A stretch of DNA of 64,000 bases, from positions 1-64,000 of the forward strand of contig NZ_BLAF01000007.1 of NCBI RefSeq assembly GCF_009687885.1, written 5' to 3'. Source of the stretch: Acrocarpospora pleiomorpha. GTDB lineage: Bacteria > Actinomycetota > Actinomycetes > Streptosporangiales > Streptosporangiaceae. This document shows, one piece after another, positions 19,401-27,168 of this stretch. The notes below the pieces were generated by a model that worked only from the letters and a program-made list of their open reading frames with translations, had not been told where the DNA came from and made no database searches. Both the position numbers and the translations under genes were made by a program. Position 1 is the first letter of the stretch. Each line of letters begins with the position of its first letter.

Positions 19401-21605
19401 GTACGCGCTGCGAATAGCCTGCGCCCGCTGGTCCCCTTGCAGGGTAGGGATCGCCCGCAGCATGGCGAGTCGATCGCAGGCCAGCAGAAAGCTCGGATCC
19501 GCGATCAATCCGTCGAGTAGTTCGGCCGCAGCGGCATGGGTGGGCAGATGGCCACGGATGTACGGGTGAGCCGCGAACCAGTCTCGTCTTCCCGCCACGA
19601 TGGGGATGGCCTCCACGAGCCCTTCCACGATCATCGCCTGGATCTCCCGTTGCCTGCCGGTACTCACCCGTAGATGTTCGGCGAGCGACTGATGGTAAAG
19701 GCGGTAGACGGACCGGCCTCCGTCCACAACTTCGGCCACGTACGCGGACGCGGCGGTCAGAGTCTCCGCGACATCGGCTTCGGAACACTCGAAGCCCGAC
19801 AGCCGGGTCGCCAGCAAGGTCCAGATCTGACCTCGGGGCAGCCCTTGGCCCTCGGCAAAGGCCAGCGGCACGAGCATGCGGCGAACCTTCGCCTCGTCGG
19901 CTTCGAAACGGGCGAGAAAGTCGTCGAAGGCCTCGCCGATCTCGCTCGGCAACTGCTCCATCCAGCCGGGTTTGGTGACATCGACAGCCAGCGTTTGCCG
20001 CCGCAGCGATCGTGCCGTCATTCGAGCGACGAGAAAGACTCCAGCGGCTCTGCGCGCGACGCCCTCGCCCACCTGGCGGGCCAAATCGGGGCGCGTGCGA
20101 TAGGGGGTGAGCACGTCCGGCTCGTCGCTGGCCTGCAAGACCCGCCGGACGTACCCGGCCACGTCGTGATCGTCACGAAACTCCGGACTGTCAAGATCGA
20201 GCACGGTGGGAGCGGTGCCCAGGCTCGGCACCAGTTCCCTTCGGGTACCGATCAGCAGCCGCACTCCGTGGATCTCCGAGAGCGGTCGCAGGAACTCCCT
20301 CGCGATCCGCCGGGGCTCCCCACGGCCACCCGAATCCACCAGCGTGCCCGAGCCGGCCTCGTCCAGGGCATCCACGACGATGACAATCGGCGGGGCGTTC
20401 CGATCTCGGCGGCTGAACTCCTGAAGCAGGGTGGCCGGGGAGTCGGTTTCGACACCCGCCGCCGGCGCGATCCTCGCGACGATCTCCTCCAGCCGCTTGT
20501 GCCGAGCATGCACCGCGACCGTGACCAGGCTCTCCGGTACGACGACGGCGAGATCGATGTCCGAAACATCGAGCCTCGCGCGATACACCGGATCGGAGAG
20601 AGCGACAATTCGCCCCAGAACCGCAGATTTACCGCACCCCGGATTGCCGGTAACGACACGCCCGCCCCCATCGGCGTCCCGGGCGGTCATCCACGCGACC
20701 AGCTCGGTGAGAACTCTCGTGCGCCCGCTGAAGTACAGTCCTTGCTCCGACTCGAACTCCACTCCCCTGGAGCGAGGACCGAAATGCTCAAGAATATCTC
20801 TCGCGGCGACTCTGAGCTGGATCTCCAGATCAGTGCCCAATGCGGGAAGGCCCTCATGATAGTTCTCATTGGGCAGGAAAGGGGCGAGACCCGACACCAA
20901 GCCGCTCGCGAGTTCGGCGCGCTGACCTAACTGCTCCGCGGCGAAGACATCATTGATCGCCTTCACCAGCTCCGTGAGGTCCAGATACCGTTGCCGCTGC
21001 CCCGTACGCTCGGCCGCCGAGGCCAGCGCGATTTCGAATGCCGTCACGAATGCGCCATCCATCGCCTCATCTTTGCGTCGCGCGGACGCGAGAAACCACA
21101 GCCCCGACGAATCTGCCGCCGTGTGCTGCCGGGCGAGGGACTGGAGAGCGGTCATCATGCTGTCGGCGTTGCCCGCTCCGGCCATGCAACAGTCCAGGAT
21201 GACGAGCAGGTGCCGCAACCCGCTCGCCCTCCGGCACAGCACCCGAACGAGATCCTCGGTCGGCAGCCCCGTGGCTACCAGGTCATCCGGCCTGGTGTCC
21301 CAGCACATCAGGTGGTGGCGATCGTACGGTTCGGCGACCCCGTGCCCGGCGAAATAGACGACCACAACGTCGTTCGCGTTGAGCCCGACATCGTCGGACC
21401 AGTGGCTCAGCGTCTGTCTCACCTGGGCCGCGCTGGCATATTCCCCGAGCCCCGGCAGCACCGCCTGGTAACCGATGCTCTCGAAACGATCGCGCATGGC
21501 GGCGAGATCGGAGGAGACCCGGTGGAGTTGGTCCGCCTCTTCCAGGTGCAGGTATCGACCTGTTCCGAAGCCGAGAAAGAACCTACGTCCAAGATCTTGG
21601 CTCAA
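16398..21605 (-). CDS. Caspase-like / NACHT-type ATPase / WD40-repeat protein
   Basis: 1735 residues in three parts. Residues 1-240 are a C14 caspase-fold peptidase: catalytic His88 in YFAGHGV and Cys140 in ILDCCMAG. Residues 260-780 are a STAND/NACHT-like ATPase: Walker A GNPGCGKS (320-327), Walker B IVIVVDALDEAG (407-417), and a winged-helix/helical arm ending YRLYHQSLAEHLR. Residues 795-1735 hold about 21 WD repeats with GH...WD pairs, enough for three seven-bladed propellers, several of them degenerate in repeats 12-16. The start must be the TTG at 21605 (AGGTAGG upstream), because an in-frame stop lies 12 bases before it and the next Met would delete the first strand. By family knowledge the propellers sense, the ATPase oligomerises and the caspase cleaves targets. 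The gene is visibly less GC-rich than its neighbours. Confidence 0.93.
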   Translation of the reverse strand: MSQDLGRRFFLGFGTGRYLHLEEADQLHRVSSDLAAMRDRFESIGYQAVLPGLGEYASAAQVRQTLSHWSDDVGLNANDVVVVYFAGHGVAEPYDRHHLMCWDTRPDDLVATGLPTEDLVRVLCRRASGLRHLLVILDCCMAGAGNADSMMTALQSLARQHTAADSSGLWFLASARRKDEAMDGAFVTAFEIALASAAERTGQRQRYLDLTELVKAINDVFAAEQLGQRAELASGLVSGLAPFLPNENYHEGLPALGTDLEIQLRVAARDILEHFGPRSRGVEFESEQGLYFSGRTRVLTELVAWMTARDADGGGRVVTGNPGCGKSAVLGRIVALSDPVYRARLDVSDIDLAVVVPESLVTVAVHARHKRLEEIVARIAPAAGVETDSPATLLQEFSRRDRNAPPIVIVVDALDEAGSGTLVDSGGRGEPRRIAREFLRPLSEIHGVRLLIGTRRELVPSLGTAPTVLDLDSPEFRDDHDVAGYVRRVLQASDEPDVLTPYRTRPDLARQVGEGVARRAAGVFLVARMTARSLRRQTLAVDVTKPGWMEQLPSEIGEAFDDFLARFEADEAKVRRMLVPLAFAEGQGLPRGQIWTLLATRLSGFECSEADVAETLTAASAYVAEVVDGGRSVYRLYHQSLAEHLRVSTGRQREIQAMIVEGLVEAIPIVAGRRDWFAAHPYIRGHLPTHAAAAELLDGLIADPSFLLACDRLAMLRAIPTLQGDQRAQAIRSAYEQIAHQLTGDRPLEMRAAELQLSARRCGADELADRVGALRLALPVSARWAWWSATGAHRQLRGHTSAVLCVAIGDLDDRAIAVTGSDDGTARIWDIVTQQQIGKPLGGHRSVQAIAVGELADYTVALTGDIDGTVRVWDLSAATEVGPALRGHTNSVVAVEMAKIGDRYVAVTGSDDGTTRLWDLETRQQIGSPLIAHRGTVKAVALGMLDGHPIAVTGGTDRRVQVWDLSDMARPVAEELSGHSGAVNAVAIGVLDERVVAVSGDGLGQVNVWDLTSRQQLGEPIAAHVDWRFGGVNTIAFGEVNGIPIVLTCGNTNARLWELRSRRQQGQGLSGHSGYLKGAVLDVRNHRPIAVTAGDDGSARIWDLTADRPSSGHIGVVCSSSVGLLDGRPVVITGSRDWTARLWDLQERQELGRPLEGHSDSVVVVAVGEMDGRMVAATGETDGTVRVWNTPTGTPHGEPLRGHTNTITALALTRLGEVNIVISGSNDGTVRLWDIDTGRLIGLPLEGHLGGVEHIVVADRDRGRLRILVASSHSCAYLWKIADTGAAPEQLAALIPEDWPPRYSLIGVGFARGSALALKVRHDGAIVACELISGAEIGTALLDYEGAFVARLYEHNGRVIVAAEDSNTAMFWDLDTGVSYGSPFRAGPASIQSLSLGTSLDRPVAVITTSYTERVWDILTSSPVGEPLSTRNLPVMSLDVGSVGERQVVVSLDGERALRTYDADTGEQVAPHLLTDLGLSVALVSGEQAQLAILPSGTNINVWDLSSRERVGVFTSHLASANTLWTGQANNQSVVITGDTDGAIYAWSPITLAPLAPMITGHRGAVQALTVNQNAGYCRIVSGGADGTIRIWDFPTGRPEGNPLTGHDYPVVTLAAEKVLGVDVVVSGDVNGVVLLWNLSTGERLDFPFSRHAGSIRSISCAQISGVPVATVADSLGLLRAWNLADQSLLAEADIGASVMEMVMTADGRIFVATQMGVLALDLDVTTVKNIKGDL

Positions 21606-21838
21606 GATGTTCGCCTACCTGTCGACGAGCGCGAAGCGGTACTCCAGACAAAATAATGCTGATCATATTGATTTGCACCGCCAAGTTGGGGATCCTGCGG
21701 TGCGTTGCTGTCGCACTGTTACGCGCGAAAGCCATGCGAAGATCTCAATCTGGGCAATAGGCCCAAAAGCATGCAACCATCGCGGGAGCCACTGCTAATT
21801 CGTAGTCGCTACGTCAAAGAGATATTTCGCCAAGAGCA
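21606..21838. other. AT-rich region upstream of the caspase gene
   Basis: About 230 bp without a gene, clearly more AT-rich than the surroundings and presumably carrying the promoter of the caspase operon on the minus strand. TATGAT (21667-21662) resembles a -10 element, but the nearest TTGGCG lies only 11 bp upstream of it, too close for a standard promoter, so I do not call one. No terminator hairpin is obvious for the peptidase gene that ends the region. Confidence 0.4.
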
Positions 21839-23797
21839 TCACGACGCCGTCGCGACGACCGGCTTACCGCTGGCGGATCCGATGAGGCTGATCACCGCGT
21901 TGGGCTCGTAGTCGTCGTACGCCACGGTGACCGCCGCCGTCAAGCCTTGCTTGTCGACGACCTCGAGTGTCGCGGTGACGTGGCCGGTTTCGCGGTTCCA
22001 TTTGCCCGAGCCTGAGACCTTCACGTCGGTGGTCCAGCGAACGTTCCGGAACGTGAGCGTGTAGACAGGACCGTCGCCGTCCGTGTGGAATGTTCCGCCG
22101 CGGAGGCCGGTGCCGCGGTCGGCGGAGATGTAGTACCACTGCCAGATCGCGTCCTCGACGACGGCCGCGCCGATGGTGGCCAGGCGGAGCGCGGGTGTGC
22201 CGGCCTGGTTCCCGGGGGCGGGGACGGCAGGGACGGCTTGGGCGCGCTTTGTGGGGAACGCCCCGACCAGGCGGATTTCGGGGGTCTCGGCTGCGCAGGA
22301 AGCGTCGAGGGGCTGCGCGGGGTGGCGGATGAACGTGCGTACCAGGCCTTCGGCGCAGCCGACGTAGTCGAGGAGCGCGGAGACGTGGATCATGTTGTTG
22401 ACCTGGATCCACTGGGCGTGTGGGCCCATGTGCTGGGCGGCCCGTTCACCGTCGGCGGGAGTGGTGAGGGAGTCGAGTTCGCCGGAGAGGACGAGGACGG
22501 GAAGGGACGGAGGTGCGAGCGGGGCGCCGGAGACGATGGGTGGGTCGTCTGTGGTGGGTTTCGGCCAGTTCAGGCAGGAGTCGAATTCCTCGGCGCCGCT
22601 GGTCGTCCATTCTTCGACGGTGAAGGGGGCGAACATGTCCTCGGGGAGGGCGGCGACGGCCTGCTGGTATTGGGCGGCGCGGTCGCCGGTGTAGGCGAAC
22701 GGCTGGGGGTAGTCGTTGCAGAAGACGGCGGAGTAGAGGCCGGCGGAGAATTCGGCGGCGGGGCCGGAATCCTCGTCGGGGAAGATCGTCCGGGCGGTTA
22801 GGCGGAGGATCGGCTGCTTGTCGCCCCGGTCGAGATAGGCGCGGATCGCGGGGTCCAGTTCGCGGTAGACGCCGCTGTCGGGTCCGGCGGCGAGGACGAG
22901 CTGGATCATGGTGTCGACGTTCACGGTGGCCTGGACCGCCGTACCGTCCGGGTCTCGGGTCTCGCCCGTGAACGGGGCGGCGCGGACGGCCGAGACCATC
23001 TCCTCGATGGTCGCCCATCCGCCGCAACCCGTGGAGCGGGCGCAGGCCAGGTCGAACGCGGTCCGGGCGGTTTTGATCGCGTCCGGGTAGAACGGGTCGG
23101 CGTCCAGGACCGGATAGGCCGCGTCCAGGATCACCGAGCGGAGTTTCGGGGCGTAACGCGAGGTGAAGACCTGGGCGAAGTAGGTGCCGTAGGAGTCGCC
23201 GTACAGGTCGACGCGGCCGGGGGCCAGCAGGTCGAGCAGGCGGGCGATGTCGCGGGCGGCGTTGGCCGTGGTGTAGAGGTCGCTGCCGCGGACGTACGAG
23301 CCGTCGGGCCGCTGCCGGGTGTGGTTGAGACGGCGGCCGCAGGCACCGACGGCGTCGATGTAGGCCTGGTTGCCGTCGGCGGTGGTCGCGTTCTGCAACT
23401 GGGGGCAGCGGACCGGGTCGGAGCGGCCGGTTCCGCGCAGGTCGGCGATCAAAACATTCCGGGTCCTGGTCAGCGGGCCGAGCATGTCCAGGTAGTAGTC
23501 GCGGGAGGCCGTCGAGGAGTATCCGGGGCCGCCCTCGACCGCCAGCACGGTCCCCCGGGCGTTCCCGGTCGCGGGAAACCACTCGAAATACAGAGCGGTG
23601 GTCCCGGCGTCGGGGTCGGTGTACGAGAACGGCACCTGGACGGTCGCGCACCAGGCCAGCGCCGAGGTCTCGCACGGTTCCAGGGTCAGCGACCCGACCT
23701 TGATCGGCACGCGCGCGGCCGCCTGCGCGGGCGGGGCCGCGGCGCCGAAGCCGACGACGAAAGCCACGATGATCGCGACCGCACGCAAGGGGGACAT
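21839..23797 (-). CDS. Secreted S33 alpha/beta-hydrolase peptidase
   Basis: 652 residues with a Sec signal peptide (about residues 1-27, ending PPAQAAA). The fold matches the tripeptidyl aminopeptidases of Streptomyces (family S33): oxyanion segment VEGGPGYSS (87-95), nucleophile GDSYGT with Ser202, Asp442 in SGELDSLTTP and His471 in NNMIHVS, the last followed by the TAP-like C-terminal segment. An extra C-terminal beta-rich domain of about 110 residues (from about 540) extends beyond usual family members and may bind substrate or the cell wall. The enzyme should trim tripeptides or single residues from peptides outside the cell. It stands alone: upstream is a gene scar and downstream the caspase promoter region. 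Confidence 0.88.
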   Translation of the reverse strand: MSPLRAVAIIVAFVVGFGAAAPPAQAAARVPIKVGSLTLEPCETSALAWCATVQVPFSYTDPDAGTTALYFEWFPATGNARGTVLAVEGGPGYSSTASRDYYLDMLGPLTRTRNVLIADLRGTGRSDPVRCPQLQNATTADGNQAYIDAVGACGRRLNHTRQRPDGSYVRGSDLYTTANAARDIARLLDLLAPGRVDLYGDSYGTYFAQVFTSRYAPKLRSVILDAAYPVLDADPFYPDAIKTARTAFDLACARSTGCGGWATIEEMVSAVRAAPFTGETRDPDGTAVQATVNVDTMIQLVLAAGPDSGVYRELDPAIRAYLDRGDKQPILRLTARTIFPDEDSGPAAEFSAGLYSAVFCNDYPQPFAYTGDRAAQYQQAVAALPEDMFAPFTVEEWTTSGAEEFDSCLNWPKPTTDDPPIVSGAPLAPPSLPVLVLSGELDSLTTPADGERAAQHMGPHAQWIQVNNMIHVSALLDYVGCAEGLVRTFIRHPAQPLDASCAAETPEIRLVGAFPTKRAQAVPAVPAPGNQAGTPALRLATIGAAVVEDAIWQWYYISADRGTGLRGGTFHTDGDGPVYTLTFRNVRWTTDVKVSGSGKWNRETGHVTATLEVVDKQGLTAAVTVAYDDYEPNAVISLIGSASGKPVVATAS

Positions 23798-23916
23798 ACC
23801 TCAAGACGATCTCCCCGCCAGCCCTCGCCGTCAATATCCCAATTGAGCGCTCAGTCAGCCGTGCCCTGGATGACCACGGATTGTGCGCTTGAAACTGACG
23901 CGGGAGGATCCTTTCC

Positions 23917-24059
23917 ATGCATTACGACGTCGTCATCGCCGGTGACGGGGCGTGGAAATGGAACACCTCCGAATCCTGCGCTGTGGTGCGAACGCCCGCC
24001 GCAGCGGCGGCGTGAGCGGGATCCCCGGCCACAACGCGGCCATGGCCGCCCTCGGCTGA
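23917..24059 (+). pseudogene. Scar of a deleted FAD-dependent oxidoreductase gene
   Basis: A good binding site (GGGAGG) and ATG at 23917 begin the peptide MHYDVVIAGDGA, the first strand of an FAD-binding Rossmann fold. Within about 12 codons the match ends. From about 23990, in another frame, the sequence reads ARRSGGVSGIPGHNAAMAALG and stop, which resembles the C-terminal end of phytoene-desaturase-like FAD oxidoreductases. The two ends of one gene thus seem joined by an internal out-of-frame deletion of about 1.4 kb. No function is expected. Confidence 0.45.
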
Positions 24060-24164
24060 AGCTGAAGCTGGAGCCGCCGGTTCGTCCGCGCGGATGGACT
24101 TCATGCCGTCGGCTCGTCGCCGGGGACGAATACGGCACGCATGGGCGCACCTAGGGTGACGCGC

Positions 24165-25550
24165 ATGTCAAAGATGCACGAGGTCGGCGGCTGGTTGCAG
24201 GAGCGGCTGCCCGCGCTGCTGGGCGAGCACAAGGTGCCGGGCGCGGCGGTCGCGGTGTCGCTCGACGGCCAGGTCGTCGAGCACGCGGCCGGGGTGCTCA
24301 GCACGGCCACCGGCGTGGAGGCGACGACGGATTCGCTGTTCCAGGTCGGCTCGATCACCAAGGTCTGGACGGCCACGCTGATCATGCAGCTGGTCGACGA
24401 GGGCCTGCTGGATCTCGACGCGCCGGTGCGGCGGTACCTCCCCGAGTTCCGGCTCGCGGACGAGACCGCGGCGGCGGCGATCACCACGCGGCAGCTGCTG
24501 TCGCACACCGCCGGGTTCGAGGGCGACCTGTTCACCGACACCGGGCGCGGCGACGACTGCGTGGAGAAGTACGTGGCCACACTCGCGGACACGGCACAGC
24601 TGTTCGCGCCCGGAGAGATGTTCTCCTACAACAACGCCGGCTTCTGCGTGCTGGGCCGCATCGTGGAGGTGCTGCGCGGCAAGGCGTACGACGATTGCCT
24701 GCGCCAGCACCTGTTCACGCCGCTGGGCCTGACCCACGCGGCGGCCGACCCGTACGAGGCGATCCTGCACCGCGCCGCGGTCGGGCACATCCAGCCGGCC
24801 CCGGACGCCGACCCGCGGCCGGCGCCGGTCTGGGCGCTGGTGCGCTCCAACGCGCCGGCCGGGGCGATGCTGGCGATGTCCCCCCGCGACCTGCTCACGT
24901 TCGCCGGCATGCACCTGGCCGGCGGCGTCGCACCCGACGGCACGGTGGTGCTGAGCACCGGCAGCGCGGCCGCGATGCGCCTGCCCCAGGTGACGGTGCC
25001 CGACGTGGCCCTCATGGGCAACGCCTGGGGGCTGGGCTGGGAGCTGTTCGACTGGTCCGGGCGCACGGTGATCGGTCACGACGGCGGCACCATCGGCCAG
25101 TCGGCGTTCCTGCGGGTGGTGCCGGACCGCAACCTCGCCATCGCGCTGCTCACCAACGGCGGCAACCCGGTCGCCGTCTACGCCGAGATCTACCGGCACC
25201 TGCTGCGCGAGCTCGCCGACATCGAGATGCCGGCGATACGCACCCCACCGGCCGAGCCGGCCCCCATCGACGCGCGGCGCTACCTCGGCACCTACGCCAG
25301 CGAGGTGGCCGACCTGACCGTTACCCAGGACGCCGACGGCCGCCTGTGGCTGGAACAAACCCCGAAGGGCATCCTCGCCGAGATCGGCGAGCGGTCCGAG
25401 CACCTCGAACTGGTGCCTCTCCACGGGGACACCTTCGTCCAGGCGCAGCCGCGGATGGGCCTGCACATCTCGCACGTCTTCGTCGGCGACGACGGCGACG
25501 GGCACGCGCTCTACCTGCACAGCGGCCGCGCCACCCGGCGAGTGTCCTAG
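24165..25550 (+). CDS. Beta-lactamase-fold serine hydrolase (possible D-peptidase)
   Basis: 461 residues of the class C beta-lactamase / DD-peptidase family. Catalytic motifs are SxxK (Ser63 to Lys66 in VGSITK), YxN (Tyr155 to Asn157 in FSYNNAG), and an HDG motif (GHDGGTIG) in place of KTG. A C-terminal beta domain of about 110 residues follows, as in D-aminopeptidases and alkaline D-peptidases. No signal peptide is seen, so it is cytoplasmic. The ATG at 24165 has AGGG eight bases upstream. It heads the long operon with a peptide importer and a racemase. It is a close paralogue of the C-terminal domain fused to the S9 peptidase at 31004 (shared ITKVWTATL, DTGRGD and HRAAVGH stretches). Role inferred: cleavage of peptides with D-residues. 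Confidence 0.88.
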   Translation: MSKMHEVGGWLQERLPALLGEHKVPGAAVAVSLDGQVVEHAAGVLSTATGVEATTDSLFQVGSITKVWTATLIMQLVDEGLLDLDAPVRRYLPEFRLADETAAAAITTRQLLSHTAGFEGDLFTDTGRGDDCVEKYVATLADTAQLFAPGEMFSYNNAGFCVLGRIVEVLRGKAYDDCLRQHLFTPLGLTHAAADPYEAILHRAAVGHIQPAPDADPRPAPVWALVRSNAPAGAMLAMSPRDLLTFAGMHLAGGVAPDGTVVLSTGSAAAMRLPQVTVPDVALMGNAWGLGWELFDWSGRTVIGHDGGTIGQSAFLRVVPDRNLAIALLTNGGNPVAVYAEIYRHLLRELADIEMPAIRTPPAEPAPIDARRYLGTYASEVADLTVTQDADGRLWLEQTPKGILAEIGERSEHLELVPLHGDTFVQAQPRMGLHISHVFVGDDGDGHALYLHSGRATRRVS

Positions 25551-25595
25551 CCGCACCCGCTCTGTCAATCCCGGGGGACGCACCTTGGAGGCACG

Positions 25596-27164
25596 ATGAA
25601 ATCTCGGATAGCCGTCGGCGCGCTGGCGCTGGCCACCCTCACCGCGTGTGGCAACGGTCCCGCCGCCCAAGAGCCAGCGAGCGGCAAAACGTTCACGCTG
25701 GTGCTGGGCGCCGACCCGGGCAACCTCGACCCGCATTTCACCTCGCTGGCCAGCGCCCTCCAGGCCGACCGGTTCCTCTACGACTCGCTGGTCAACATCG
25801 ACGAGCACGGCAAGATCGTCGCGGGCCTGGCCGACAAGTGGGAGGCGACCACCACCACCGCGACCTTCACCCTGCGCAAGGGCATCACCTGCGCCGGCGG
25901 CGCCCCGCTGACCGCCGCCCAGGTGGCCGCGAACATCAACTTCGTCGGTGATCCGAAGAACGCGTCCAGCCGCGTCGGCGTCTACGTGCCGCCCGGCGCC
26001 ACGGCCAAGGGGGACGACGCCGCCGGCACGGTCACCGTCACCTCGCCGGCCCCCGACCCCTTCCTCGACCGCAACGTCGGCAGCCTGCAGATCGTGTGCG
26101 GCAAGGGCATGGCCGACCGCGGCCTGCTCAAGCAGGGGGCCGACGGCACCGGGATGTTCACGGTGACCGAGGCGGTCACCGGCGACCACTACACGCTCAC
26201 CCGGCGTCCCGACTATGCCTGGGGTCCCGGGGACTGGAAGACCGATCAGCCGGGGCTGCCGGACAAGGTGGTCCTCCAGATCGTCGCGAACGAGTCCACG
26301 GCCGCGAACCTGCTGCTGTCCAAGGCGGTGAACGCGGTCCAGCTGGTCGGCCCGGACTCGCAACGAGTGGCGGCGACCAAGGCGTTCGAACGCAGCACCG
26401 AGGCGCCGCTGGGAGAGCTGTGGTTCAACCAGAAGGCCGGCTTCCCCGGCGCCGACGAGGCGGTCCGGCGGGCCCTGACGCAGGCGATCGACCTGAGCCA
26501 GCTCGCCCAGGTGGTGGGCAGCGGCCGCGGCAAACCGGCGACCGGGCTGATCATCCCCGGCGGGCCGTGCGGGCGGAACACGATCGGGTCGAGCCTGCCT
26601 GCCCACGACGTGAACGCCGCGAAGGCCGCCCTCGACACCGCCGACTGGACGGCCGGAGCCGACGGGGTACGCGCGAAGAACGGCACGAAGCTGTCGATGG
26701 CGCTCTATTACTCGACCAGTCTCGGTCCGGGCATGCAGGCCGGCGCCGAACTGGTGCAGACCATGTGGCAGGGCGCCGGTGTGGACGTGACGCTGCGCGG
26801 GGTGGCCGACGCCGAGCTCGGTCAGCAGATCGTGGGCGGGCAGGCGCCGTGGAGCGCCGTCATCCTTCCGCTCGGGATCAGCCTGCCCACCCAGGCGGTG
26901 CCCTTCATGTCCGGCCCCACGCCCCCGGACGGGACCAACTTCGCCGGCATCGACAACGCGGACTACACCGCCGCGGTCAAGGCCGCCTCGGCGGTCGCCG
27001 GCAGCAGCGGCTGCGCCCAGTGGGACGCCGCCGAGCAGGCACTGTTCAAGGGCGTCGACATCGTGCCGTTCGTCAACTCCAACGTCTCGGTATTCGGGCA
27101 GGCCGCCACCTTCGAGCTCAGCCAGGGCTCGGTCACCCCGGGCTCGATCCGGATGCTCGGCTGA
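25596..27164 (+). CDS. Peptide-type ABC transporter substrate-binding lipoprotein
   Basis: 522 residues, family 5 extracellular solute-binding protein. A short signal ends in the lipobox LTAC (Cys20 in ATLTACGNG), so the protein is a lipid-anchored surface receptor. Typical pieces are GADPGNLDPHF at the start of the mature domain, LADKWEATTTTATFTLRKGITCAGG and GTGMFTVTEAVTGDHYTLTRRPDYAWG. Family members bind di- and oligopeptides, nickel chelates or opines. Two permease domains and two ATPases follow within bases, making a complete importer. The neighbours (two D-peptidase-like hydrolases, an S9 peptidase and a racemase) argue for peptides or acylated amino acids as cargo. A GGAGG site precedes the ATG. 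Confidence 0.92.
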   Translation: MKSRIAVGALALATLTACGNGPAAQEPASGKTFTLVLGADPGNLDPHFTSLASALQADRFLYDSLVNIDEHGKIVAGLADKWEATTTTATFTLRKGITCAGGAPLTAAQVAANINFVGDPKNASSRVGVYVPPGATAKGDDAAGTVTVTSPAPDPFLDRNVGSLQIVCGKGMADRGLLKQGADGTGMFTVTEAVTGDHYTLTRRPDYAWGPGDWKTDQPGLPDKVVLQIVANESTAANLLLSKAVNAVQLVGPDSQRVAATKAFERSTEAPLGELWFNQKAGFPGADEAVRRALTQAIDLSQLAQVVGSGRGKPATGLIIPGGPCGRNTIGSSLPAHDVNAAKAALDTADWTAGADGVRAKNGTKLSMALYYSTSLGPGMQAGAELVQTMWQGAGVDVTLRGVADAELGQQIVGGQAPWSAVILPLGISLPTQAVPFMSGPTPPDGTNFAGIDNADYTAAVKAASAVAGSSGCAQWDAAEQALFKGVDIVPFVNSNVSVFGQAATFELSQGSVTPGSIRMLG

Positions 27165-27168
27165 TCCC

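Noticed and set aside
21662..21684. TATGAT and TTGGCG as the caspase gene promoter
   Set aside because: The spacer would be 11 bp, too short for a standard sigma-70-type promoter.
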